DNA of 13,862 nucleotides from JBCBJZ01 sp038522635. GTDB lineage: Bacteria > Pseudomonadota > Alphaproteobacteria > Rhizobiales > Hyphomicrobiaceae. The translations under genes and the position numbers were made by a program. The stretch lies in NCBI GenBank assembly GCA_038522635.1, contig JBCBJZ010000104.1:1-13862 (forward strand). Reading direction: 5' to 3'. Of this stretch, positions 1 through 5,928 are shown piece by piece (within the stretch, counting starts at the first letter, position 1; every line of letters begins with the position of its first letter). The notes under the pieces were generated by a model, which had not been told where the DNA came from, ran no database searches, and worked only from the letters and a program-made list of their open reading frames with translations.

Positions 1-446
1 GCCTTGAGACATAGCCCGCCAGCATCCGCCGTGACGTTAGGGCGGCTTTCGTAAATGACGCCGATGACGCCGAGCGGTGTGCGTCGCCGCTCGATCAGCA
101 GGCCGTTGGGGCGGCGCCATTCTGCGATCGTTTCGCCAACGGGGTCAGCAAGATCCGCGATCGCTTCAAGGCCCGCCGCCATGGCATCGATCCGCGCGAC
201 ATCGAGCTTCAGCCGGTCCAGATACGCGTCCGCCCGGCCCGCCGATTGCGCTGCCGCCATGTCCTTGGCGTTGGCCGTGATGATGCCGTCGGTATCCTCG
301 CGAAGGCGCGCGGCTGCAGCCCGCAACGCTTCGTCCTTGGCTTCACGTGGCGCGATGCTCAGAGCACCCAAAGCTTCGCGCGCGCTGGCGCCAAGCTGCA
401 TCATGGTCGCCTCAAGGGCCGCGGGCGTGGAGGACATGTCGTTCAT
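1..446 (-). CDS. proA: Glutamate-5-semialdehyde dehydrogenase (gamma-glutamyl phosphate reductase), N-terminal part
   Basis: This enzyme catalyses the second step of proline synthesis, the NADPH-dependent reduction of gamma-glutamyl phosphate to glutamate-5-semialdehyde in the cytoplasm. The window holds 148 codons from the ATG at 446-444; the family is about 420 residues, so roughly one third is present and the rest runs off the left edge. The visible part has the helical N-terminus with the family pattern A-N-A-K-D and ends in the diagnostic P-L-G-V-I-G-V-I-Y-E-S-R-P-N-V-T-x-D stretch, part of the nucleotide-binding region of ProA. The catalytic cysteine lies outside the window. A weak ribosome binding site (AGG about 10 nt upstream) precedes the ATG. 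It lies in the same direction as proB, whose kinase product it uses, but is separated from it by the YbjN gene and 142 nt. Identification is secure. Confidence 0.96.
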   Translation of the reverse strand, partial: MNDMSSTPAALEATMMQLGASAREALGALSIAPREAKDEALRAAAARLREDTDGIITANAKDMAAAQSAGRADAYLDRLKLDVARIDAMAAGLEAIADLADPVGETIAEWRRPNGLLIERRRTPLGVIGVIYESRPNVTADAGGLCLK

Positions 447-474
447 GGCTTGACCTGGTGGCTTGTTTGAACGT

Positions 475-500
475 GAAGCGCATGGGCGTTACCGCGCTTC
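475..500 (-). promoter_or_regulatory. Stem-loop in the leader just upstream of proA
   Basis: GAAGCGC at 475-481 pairs perfectly with GCGCTTC at 494-500 around a 12-nt loop. The element lies 28 nt before the proA start codon, inside the 142-nt gap after the YbjN gene. No run of U follows on the minus strand, so it is not a classical terminator. It could be a processing site or a translation-modulating hairpin that separates proA expression from the genes upstream. A role is inferred from position only. Confidence 0.3.
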
Positions 501-588
501 GATCATCGGGCGATAGAGCGCGGCGTGGCCGCGTGACACCCATACATCATGCGCGCATGCATGCGGAACCCAAGGACCTGCGGCAACC

Positions 589-1017
589 CTATGGCTCGTG
601 CGGCTGCTGCAAGTAGGCGGCAAACGTCGCCAACGTCACATCCCAATGTCCAAACATCGTCCGCAGGTGGTCGGTCGTCGTCTCGCCCACCGCGCAGCTC
701 AGTGAAAGCGCTGGCTGGTCGTCGCTGTCGAGGTAGGCTGTGCCGAAAAGGCGCGTGCGGTTCCATGCGTTGAAATGCGCCAGAACGTGGGCCACCGCGA
801 CGTCTTCGTCCTTTTGGAAGTAGGCCTCCAATAGCAGCAGGTCGAATTCGCTGCGCTCGTTGCGTATGTCAAAGTCGACCACGAACTTCAGCCCGCTGGT
901 GGACGATTGAATGTAGCGCGTGTCGTCGGGTTTCACCCTGATTTCAGCACGCAGCCCGAACCCCTGCATGAACTGCGCAACGAACTCCGGCGTAACGCCG
1001 TGGATGACATCGACCAT
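589..1017 (-). CDS. YbjN domain-containing protein
   Basis: This 142-residue acidic cytoplasmic protein has no signal peptide or membrane segment. The pattern of a short helical N-terminus (residues 1-20), two beta strands around R-Y-I-Q-S and L-K-F-V-V-D-F (35-50), the central N-A-W-N-R-T-R-L-F-G-T-A-Y-L-D segment (83-97), and a helical end (residues 112-137) matches the YbjN family, whose fold resembles type III secretion chaperones. In Escherichia coli YbjN has been linked to stress and motility phenotypes, but no biochemical activity is established. The ATG at 1017-1015 lies 2 nt after the proB stop, so translational coupling to proB is likely. Its position between proB and proA is the odd feature; nothing in the sequence ties it to proline synthesis. 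Family assignment is good, function unknown. Confidence 0.85.
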   Translation of the reverse strand: MVDVIHGVTPEFVAQFMQGFGLRAEIRVKPDDTRYIQSSTSGLKFVVDFDIRNERSEFDLLLLEAYFQKDEDVAVAHVLAHFNAWNRTRLFGTAYLDSDDQPALSLSCAVGETTTDHLRTMFGHWDVTLATFAAYLQQPHEP

Positions 1018-1019
1018 CT

Positions 1020-2171
1020 CTAACTGACCCGCGTCAGAACCAAATCATCGCGATGGATAAGCGCTGAGCGGCCGTGATAGCCGACCAGGGCGGGGATGTC
1101 GCGGCTGTGTTTGCCCATGATGAGGCGAGCGTCCTTTAACGGATAGGCGATCAAGCCACGCCCGCGCTCCTGGCCGGCAGGGTCGTGAACCACCACAACG
1201 TCGCCCCGGTCAAAGGTGCCGGTGATCGCGATGACGCCTGCGGGCAACAGGCTGTTGCCGGCTTCGAGCGCGGTGATGGCGCCGGCATCGATGGTGATGG
1301 TGCCGCGCGGCTCCAATTGGCCGGCGATCCAGCGTTTGCGGGCGGCGACCGGATTGGAAGGCGCCAGGAACCAGGTGGCGCGCGCGCCCGCTTCAAGGGC
1401 GTGCAGCGGGTGGGCGCGGTCGCCAAGCGTGATCACCATGCTGGTGCCAGCCCCGCGCGCGATTTTCGCCGCCTCGATCTTGGTCACCATCCCGCCGCGC
1501 GAGGTTGAGGTGGCAGCCGCACCGGCCATCGCCTCAATCGCGGGCGTGATGTCTTCAACGAAAGGGATGTGCTTCACATCGCTCACGGTGCCCGGAGGCG
1601 CGGTGTAAAGGCCATCGATGTCCGACAACAACACCAGCACGTCGGCGCTGATCATGGATGCCACGCGGGCGCTCAAGCGGTCGTTGTCGCCGTAGCGGAT
1701 TTCGCTGGTGGCGACGGTGTCGTTCTCGTTGACCACGGGGATCGCGCGGGCGCTGAGCAGCGTCTCGATGGTCTGGCGGGCGTTCAGGTAGCGGCGACGT
1801 TCTTCGGTATCGCCGAGGGTCAGGAGTACTTGCGCGGTGACGAGGTTATGGCGCGCGCCGGCGTTCTGGTAGGCGTGGGCGAGCGAGATCTGACCGACGG
1901 CAGCGGCAGCCTGCGACTGTTCGAGCGTTAGATCGTTGGCGTTGAAGCCCAACACGCCGCGACCGAGCGCGATCGCGCCTGACGAGACGATGACCACGTC
2001 GCGGCCGCGCGCGTGCAATGCGGCGATGTCGTCGAGCAGGGCGTTGAGCCAGGCGGCCCGCAACACGCCGGTGGCACGGTCGACCAGCAGCGCAGAGCCG
2101 ATCTTGACGACGATGCGGTTGGCCGCCTGCCAGGGGGCGCGGCCCGCTGCCCCGGAGGTGGTCGCGGTCAT
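1020..2171 (-). CDS. proB: Glutamate 5-kinase with C-terminal PUA domain
   Basis: ProB phosphorylates L-glutamate with ATP to gamma-glutamyl phosphate, the committed and normally proline-inhibited step of proline synthesis. At 383 residues it is the full-length form. The amino acid kinase domain (about 18-270) shows K23-I-G-S, V-S-S-G-A (62-66), the substrate-binding N-E-N-D (148-151) and G-D-N-D (161-164), L-L-S-D-I-D-G-L-Y (181-189) and the nucleotide-binding S-R-G-G-M-V-T-K (224-231). Residues about 283-383 form the PUA domain, with G-N-S-L-L-P-A-G-V as its entry. The ATG at 2171 has a modest GGA-type ribosome site about 13 nt upstream and precedes a 17-residue lead before the first strand. 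It is separated from obgE by 216 nt with no convincing gene, so proB may have its own promoter there, though I could not identify one clearly. The YbjN gene follows after 2 nt. Confidence 0.97.
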   Translation of the reverse strand: MTATTSGAAGRAPWQAANRIVVKIGSALLVDRATGVLRAAWLNALLDDIAALHARGRDVVIVSSGAIALGRGVLGFNANDLTLEQSQAAAAVGQISLAHAYQNAGARHNLVTAQVLLTLGDTEERRRYLNARQTIETLLSARAIPVVNENDTVATSEIRYGDNDRLSARVASMISADVLVLLSDIDGLYTAPPGTVSDVKHIPFVEDITPAIEAMAGAAATSTSRGGMVTKIEAAKIARGAGTSMVITLGDRAHPLHALEAGARATWFLAPSNPVAARKRWIAGQLEPRGTITIDAGAITALEAGNSLLPAGVIAITGTFDRGDVVVVHDPAGQERGRGLIAYPLKDARLIMGKHSRDIPALVGYHGRSALIHRDDLVLTRVS

Positions 2172-2387
2172 GCTTGCGTTGTTCCGTTTCGCAAGGCGTA
2201 GCGTTCACGTTGAAAATGCCGGCGCAGCGCGGCAGAGCGCGGGCCTCGGCTTGTACCCTGCACGAAACGCCATGGCGCGGGCGGCAGCACCATACGGCGT
2301 CGCCGGCCCCGCGACCACCAGCTTCGTGCATTTTGCGATGTGTTGCGTGGTGAAAATGGCCGAACCGGGGTTGGCGTGGGCGAGGCT

Positions 2388-3425
2388 TTACGGGCGCCAG
2401 GGCTCAGCGGGTGCGCGGGCGGCAGCATCGTCTTGGCGCTCAGCCGCGATCGCCTGGCCAAGCGCATGCAACACGGCCTGGATGCCTTGCTGGGCGGCTG
2501 AAGAAATCGTGTGCGGCCGCACACCGGCGTGAGCCTGCAGCGCTTGCGCCTGCGCGTCGCGCGTCTCGTCATCCACCGCATCGCATTTGGTCAACGCGAG
2601 CACTTCGGTCTTGTCGTCGAGGTCAGCGCCATAGGCTTCCAGTTCTCCGCGCACGATGTCGTAATCCGCCGTCACGTCATCTGCCGTGATGTCGATCAGA
2701 TGCAGCAGCACGCGGGTGCGCTCCACGTGACCCAAAAAGCGCGTGCCAAGACCGGCACCCTCGCTGGCGCCCTCGATCAGACCCGGGATATCGGCGAGCA
2801 CGAAATCGGTCGCGCCGGCGCGCACCACGCCCAGATTCGGATGCAAGGTGGTGAAGGGGTAGGCCGCAATCTTGGGCGTTGCCGCCGTCACGCTCGCCAA
2901 GAACGTGGACTTACCCGCATTCGGCAGGCCGATCAGGCCAGCGTCGGCGATCAGCTTAAGCCGCAGCCACACCGTGCGTTCCAGCCCGGGCAAGCCCGGG
3001 TTGGCATGGCGCGGGGCGCGGTTGGTGGATGTCTTGAAGTGGGTGTTGCCGAACCCGCCGTTGCCGCCTTTGGCCAGCAGAACACGCTCGCCGGGCGTTG
3101 TGAGATCGGCGATCAGCGTCTCGTTGTCCTCTTCGAAGATTTGCGTGCCCGGCGGCACCTGCAGCGTAGCGTCGCGGCCCTTCGCGCCGGTGCGGTCGCG
3201 GCCCATGCCGTGCATGCCGGTGCTCGCCTTGAAGTGCTGCTGGTAGCGAAAATCGATGAGCGTGTTGAGATTGTCGACGCATTCCGCCCATACGTCGCCG
3301 CCGCGTCCCCCGTCGCCGCCGTTTGGCCCGCCGAACTCGATGTACTTTTCGCGCCGGAAGCTGACCGCGCCAGCACCGCCGTCGCCTGAGCGCAGGTAGA
3401 CTTTGGCCTGATCGAGGAATTTCAT
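2388..3425 (-). CDS. obgE: Obg family GTPase (50S ribosome assembly)
   Basis: Obg/CgtA is an essential GTPase that binds the large ribosomal subunit and couples late 50S assembly to GTP levels and stress signalling. The 345-residue protein has the glycine-rich Obg fold (1-158, with repeated G-G-P-N-G-G-D-G-G-R-G-G turns), then the G domain: G1 G-L-P-N-A-G-K-S (166-173), switch I T-T-L-H-P-N-L-G (192-199), G3 D-I-P-G (212-215), G4 T-K-C-D (279-282) and G5 S-S-A-A (308-311). G4 departs from the textbook N-K-x-D, with Thr for Asn, a variation I recall in alphaproteobacterial homologues. The C-terminal OCT domain of Firmicute Obg is absent, leaving a short acidic and alanine-rich tail. Its ATG overlaps the upstream GNAT stop as ATGA, which implies translational coupling. 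Lying downstream of rplU and rpmA is the classic Obg context. Confidence 0.98.
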   Translation of the reverse strand: MKFLDQAKVYLRSGDGGAGAVSFRREKYIEFGGPNGGDGGRGGDVWAECVDNLNTLIDFRYQQHFKASTGMHGMGRDRTGAKGRDATLQVPPGTQIFEEDNETLIADLTTPGERVLLAKGGNGGFGNTHFKTSTNRAPRHANPGLPGLERTVWLRLKLIADAGLIGLPNAGKSTFLASVTAATPKIAAYPFTTLHPNLGVVRAGATDFVLADIPGLIEGASEGAGLGTRFLGHVERTRVLLHLIDITADDVTADYDIVRGELEAYGADLDDKTEVLALTKCDAVDDETRDAQAQALQAHAGVRPHTISSAAQQGIQAVLHALGQAIAAERQDDAAARAPAEPWRP

Positions 3426-4246
3426 GGCTTGAGCCTGTGGCGTGCTGAGATTGCGGCTGGGTGGGCGTGCTCGCCGTGAAGAGCCGGTTTTGGGGAAGGC
3501 GTTTGTGCGCCGTTGTGGGGGCTGGTCTTGAAGGCCTCGGTGGCTTTCGTGAAGGCTGAAGCGTTGAGCGTGGTCACGATGAAGGGGGCCATCGCGCCAC
3601 GCAAGGGTTGCGCGCGCTGCTCGCGGCGAATGGGTGTGAAGCCGAGCGCGGTCTGAAGGCGTGATGAGCGGGTGTTGGCGGCGAAGTAGCCGGCCTCGAC
3701 GATCTCCACGCCCGGTTGAGCGAACGCATAGGTGAGCAGCGTTTGGGCCGCTTCACGCATGAAACCGTAGCCCCAGAACGATGGTGCAAGCCAGTAGCCG
3801 AACGACAGGTGCGAGGGTGGCCCTTCCAGGCTGAGCGCGCCGCAGCATTGGGCGGGTCGGTCAAAGGCGGTCGCGGGCGAGGTGCGTGCGGGCGCAGGGT
3901 TCGATGTGATGATCTGCAGGTGGAGTGCAGCGCCCTCGCGCATGGCTTGGCGGGCGCCGGCGACGTGAGCCCGCGCATGGTGGGCACGGTAGGGATAAGG
4001 CACGTGGCCCAGCCAACGCACGACCTCACGTTCGCCCAACGCTTCGACGAGGGCGGGCACATCCACATAGCGAGGCGCCCGCAGCAGCGTTCGTGGCGAG
4101 CGCAGCGTCAGCGGCAATCCACCGGTTTGTGGCCGCGCCGCTTCGAGCAGATCGCGCAGGCGTAGGTCCCACGGCACATGGCCGCGACGGGTCGCTTTGA
4201 GGCTTTCAGCGCAAGCGGAAGGGTTCGATGATGTCTTTCGCGACAT
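3422..4246 (-). CDS. GNAT family N-acetyltransferase, RimJ/RimL-like, upstream of obgE
   Basis: This is a predicted acetyl-CoA-dependent N-acetyltransferase. Counted from the ATG at 4246, residues 46-225 form the GNAT fold: L-T-L-R-S-P-R-T-L-L-R-A-P-R (46-59) is the typical RimJ/RimL opening, F-G-Y-W-L-A-P-S-F-W-G-Y-G-F (149-162) is the beta4/pyrophosphate-loop motif, and N-T-R-S-S-R-L-Q-T-A-L-G-F (191-203) is the CoA-contacting motif B. The substrate cannot be read; the ribosomal setting would fit a ribosomal protein, but that is inference. The start is uncertain: ATG codons at 4246 and 4279 and a TTG at 4363 are all in frame, none with a good ribosome site, and the interval between the first two and beyond is a 15-bp-period repeat. 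A low-complexity tail (about 230-274) follows the fold. The stop overlaps the obgE start. Confidence 0.85.
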   Translation of the reverse strand: MSRKTSSNPSACAESLKATRRGHVPWDLRLRDLLEAARPQTGGLPLTLRSPRTLLRAPRYVDVPALVEALGEREVVRWLGHVPYPYRAHHARAHVAGARQAMREGAALHLQIITSNPAPARTSPATAFDRPAQCCGALSLEGPPSHLSFGYWLAPSFWGYGFMREAAQTLLTYAFAQPGVEIVEAGYFAANTRSSRLQTALGFTPIRREQRAQPLRGAMAPFIVTTLNASAFTKATEAFKTSPHNGAQTPSPKPALHGEHAHPAAISARHRLKP

Positions 4247-4318
4247 GAAGAAACCGTGACCTGCGAAATCGGGCGACATGAAACTGGGCCATGTAAGACG
4301 GGGCCGTGTGAGATCGGG
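4244..4318 (-). repeat. Degenerate 15-bp tandem array, five units
   Basis: Read on the minus strand, the units begin at 4318, 4303, 4288, 4273 and 4258. The first four start with CCC and all share the core pattern of pyrimidine-rich middle (GATCTCA, GTCTTAC, GTTTCAT, ATTTCGC, GGTTTCT). The period is a multiple of three, and in frame with the GNAT gene it would encode pentapeptides P-D-L-T-R, P-R-L-T-W, P-S-F-M-S, P-D-F-A-G and H-G-F-F-M. It is either an N-terminal extension of that protein or an untranslated leader. Confidence 0.6.
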
Positions 4319-4335
4319 GGAAAGATGCCGGATCC

Positions 4336-4369
4336 GTTGGCAACGGCCCCTTGATGTTGGCAACGGCCC
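4336..4369. repeat. Pair of 14-bp direct repeats, each with a small inverted repeat
   Basis: GTTGGCAACGGCCC occurs exactly at 4336-4349 and 4356-4369, 20 bp apart. Each copy contains the dyad GTTGGCAAC; the first extends to CCGTTGGCAACGG (4334-4346), a 5-bp stem with a 3-nt loop. The pair lies in the spacer between the two GNAT genes, immediately before the 15-bp-period array in the direction of transcription. It may be a protein or RNA binding element or simply slippage-derived. Confidence 0.55.
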
Positions 4370-4426
4370 GCTGTGACGACCCTCAAAACCTCCAGCGAAG
4401 GCAGCGAGGCGCGCCCGACCTGCGGC

Positions 4427-5020
4427 TTACGGTTTTGGCCGCGGCGCAGGCTCCGGCGCGGTCTGCTGATCGAACAGCAAAACGGCGTACGTCGTGTTGC
4501 GTTCCCGGGACCAGATGCTGCGCACACCGCGCCGTGCAAAATGGCACTTGCTTAGCACGCGCGCTGAAGCCGGATTATCGCTGAACGCAGACGAGGTGAC
4601 CCGCACGCCGGGGATCGATGCCTTGCAGCGCGCCAGCAGGCTTTCGAGCGCCTCTGTGGCGAAGCCGCGGCCCCACTGCGCCGGCGCGATCAGGAAGCCA
4701 ACTTCGAGCGTGCGCGCGCCCGGTTCGCAGGACGTCAGATAAGCGCCCACCATGCCGACCGCGGCGCCATTGTCGCGGCGCTCCACGATGAAGCGCCAAT
4801 CGCCGGGATCGCTCGCGCACCACGCCTGAGCGTCGGCGAGCGTGTAGATAACGGGCAAATCGAACGTGCTGCCCGCCACCTTCGGATCGCTCAGGATCGG
4901 CAGCAGGCGACCGACGTTGGCCGGGTTCAGCGCGCTGTAACGAAGACGTTTCGACGCAGCGGGCGCGGCCAGCCGATCCAAGCCACCGTCGGTGTCCATC
5001 GCTGTGCGCGCACCTGCCAC
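4427..5020 (-). CDS. GNAT family N-acetyltransferase, downstream of rpmA
   Basis: This second predicted acetyltransferase (197 residues from a GTG start) has a compact GNAT domain. Residues about 26-62 fit the RimJ/RimL N-terminal half, L-E-V-G-F-L-I-A-P-A-Q-W-G-R-G-F-A (105-121) contains the acetyl-CoA loop Q-x-x-G-x-G/A, and D-N-P-A-S-A-R-V-L-S-K-C (148-159) is motif B. The tail is rich in proline and alternates P-A-P/P-K-P. I chose the GTG at 5020 because it lies 12 nt after the rpmA stop and has GGGA about 7 nt upstream; the ATG at 4999 is an alternative seven codons in. The sequence differs substantially from the GNAT gene next to obgE, so they are not recent duplicates. As I recall, one or two GNAT genes here are a recurring feature of alphaproteobacterial rplU-rpmA-obgE clusters. 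The substrate is unknown. Confidence 0.87.
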   Translation of the reverse strand: MAGARTAMDTDGGLDRLAAPAASKRLRYSALNPANVGRLLPILSDPKVAGSTFDLPVIYTLADAQAWCASDPGDWRFIVERRDNGAAVGMVGAYLTSCEPGARTLEVGFLIAPAQWGRGFATEALESLLARCKASIPGVRVTSSAFSDNPASARVLSKCHFARRGVRSIWSRERNTTYAVLLFDQQTAPEPAPRPKP

Positions 5021-5032
5021 AAACGTCCCGAT

Positions 5033-5302
5033 CTATTCGCTCGCCGCTTCGGCCGGCGTCACCGAGATGAAGGTGCGACCGTTACGCTTGGTTTTGAACG
5101 ACACGTGGCCTTCGCGCACGGCAAAGATCGTGTGGTCGACGCCCATGCCGACGCCATCGCCAGGGTGCCATTTGGTGCCACGCTGGCGTGCGATGATGTT
5201 GCCGGGAACGACGATTTCGCCGCCAAATTTTTTGATGCCCAAACGGCGTCCGGCGGTATCACGTCCGTTGCGCGACGAGCCGCCCGCTTTTTTGTGTGCC
5301 AT
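5033..5302 (-). CDS. rpmA: 50S ribosomal protein L27
   Basis: L27 is a small basic protein of the large subunit whose N-terminus reaches the peptidyl transferase centre. The 89-residue product starts M-A-H-K-K-A-G-G-S-S-R-N-G-R-D, the canonical L27 opening, and contains G-G-E-I-V-V-P-G-N-I-I-A-R-Q-R-G-T (27-43) and the H-P-G-D-G-V-G-M-G segment (46-54). The start is fixed by homology and by a GAGGA ribosome site just upstream. No N-terminal prosequence of the Firmicute type is present. It lies 88 bp downstream of rplU and 12 bp upstream of a GNAT gene, evidently in one transcript. Confidence 0.99.
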   Translation of the reverse strand: MAHKKAGGSSRNGRDTAGRRLGIKKFGGEIVVPGNIIARQRGTKWHPGDGVGMGVDHTIFAVREGHVSFKTKRNGRTFISVTPAEAASE

Positions 5303-5390
5303 GGAACTGTCCTCGTGGTCTGTGTGTCAGGTGACGTGACGCTTGCGATGGCCGCGCGTGTCGCTGCGGTTGCTTGCGTAGCGCGGCGTC

Positions 5391-5705
5391 CTAAGGTTGC
5401 GAGATCGCCGTGATCTTCACCGTGGTGATGTGCTGGCGATGGCCACGCTTGCGCTTGGAGTTCTGTCGGCGTCGCTTTTTGAAAGCGATCACCTTCGGCG
5501 CACGGCCCTGCTCAACGACTTCGCCGGTCACTTTGGCGCCCGCCACCAGCGGGGTTCCGATCGTCGGCGCGCCCGCGCCGCCCACCATCAACACTTCGGC
5601 GAATTCGACGCCGGCGCCGGCCTCGCCTTCGATTTTCTCGATCTTGATCACGTCGTCAGCGGCAACACGGTACTGCTTGCCGCCGGTCTTGATGACCGCG
5701 TACAT
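5391..5705 (-). CDS. rplU: 50S ribosomal protein L21
   Basis: L21 binds 23S rRNA in the large subunit. The 104-residue product begins M-Y-A-V-I-K-T-G-G-K-Q-Y-R-V, the family signature, and carries the strongly basic K-K-R-R-R-Q-N-S-K-R-K-R-G-H-R-Q segment (77-92) that contacts rRNA. The length is standard for bacterial L21. GAAAGGG about 7 nt before the ATG serves as ribosome site. It is the first gene of the leftward cluster and has a leader of about 120 nt if the promoter proposed at 5832-5860 is right. Confidence 0.99.
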   Translation of the reverse strand: MYAVIKTGGKQYRVAADDVIKIEKIEGEAGAGVEFAEVLMVGGAGAPTIGTPLVAGAKVTGEVVEQGRAPKVIAFKKRRRQNSKRKRGHRQHITTVKITAISQP

Positions 5706-5831
5706 GGGTTCGCCCTTTCAGCTTGTATCGCGCCCTGTGGCGGTGCTTGCGTGCAGCACGCTTTTTCGTCGGCCTCGGACAGCGCATTGGTGCGGTGCAC
5801 CATGTCGTCGAAGGTGCCCGCCAAGGCTGGC

Positions 5832-5860
5832 GTTATGATGGCGACGGGCGTGAATGTCCA
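5832..5860 (-). promoter_or_regulatory. Candidate sigma70-type promoter for rplU
   Basis: On the minus strand TGGACA (5860-5855) and CATAAC (5837-5832) are separated by exactly 17 nt. Each matches most of the TTGACA/TATAAT consensus. Transcription would start near 5825 and give a leader of about 120 nt before rplU. No other pair of similar quality stood out in the 223-bp divergent region between rplU and the plus-strand hydrolase gene. Confidence 0.4.
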
Positions 5861-5928
5861 GTGAAATTGAGTTTCTCGCCAGGGCTTCAGGCACCATGCG
5901 ATAAGTCCTGACACGACAAGGGAAAAGT

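Noticed and set aside
55..453. Plus-strand open frame of 132 codons at the left edge
   Set aside because: It is antisense to proA, whose reading frame is unmistakable.
1846..2331. Minus-strand open frame of 161 codons across the obgE-proB gap
   Set aside because: Most of it overlaps proB in another frame; composition is Arg/Ala-rich as expected of a shadow frame.
4108..4539. Minus-strand open frame spanning the gap between the GNAT genes
   Set aside because: It overlaps both GNAT genes out of frame and resembles no family.
5749..5766. Short stem (GCGTG/CACGC) followed by TTTTT on the plus strand, terminator-like
   Set aside because: No plus-strand gene ends there; it lies in the rplU leader region, where the T run would be an A run in the transcript.
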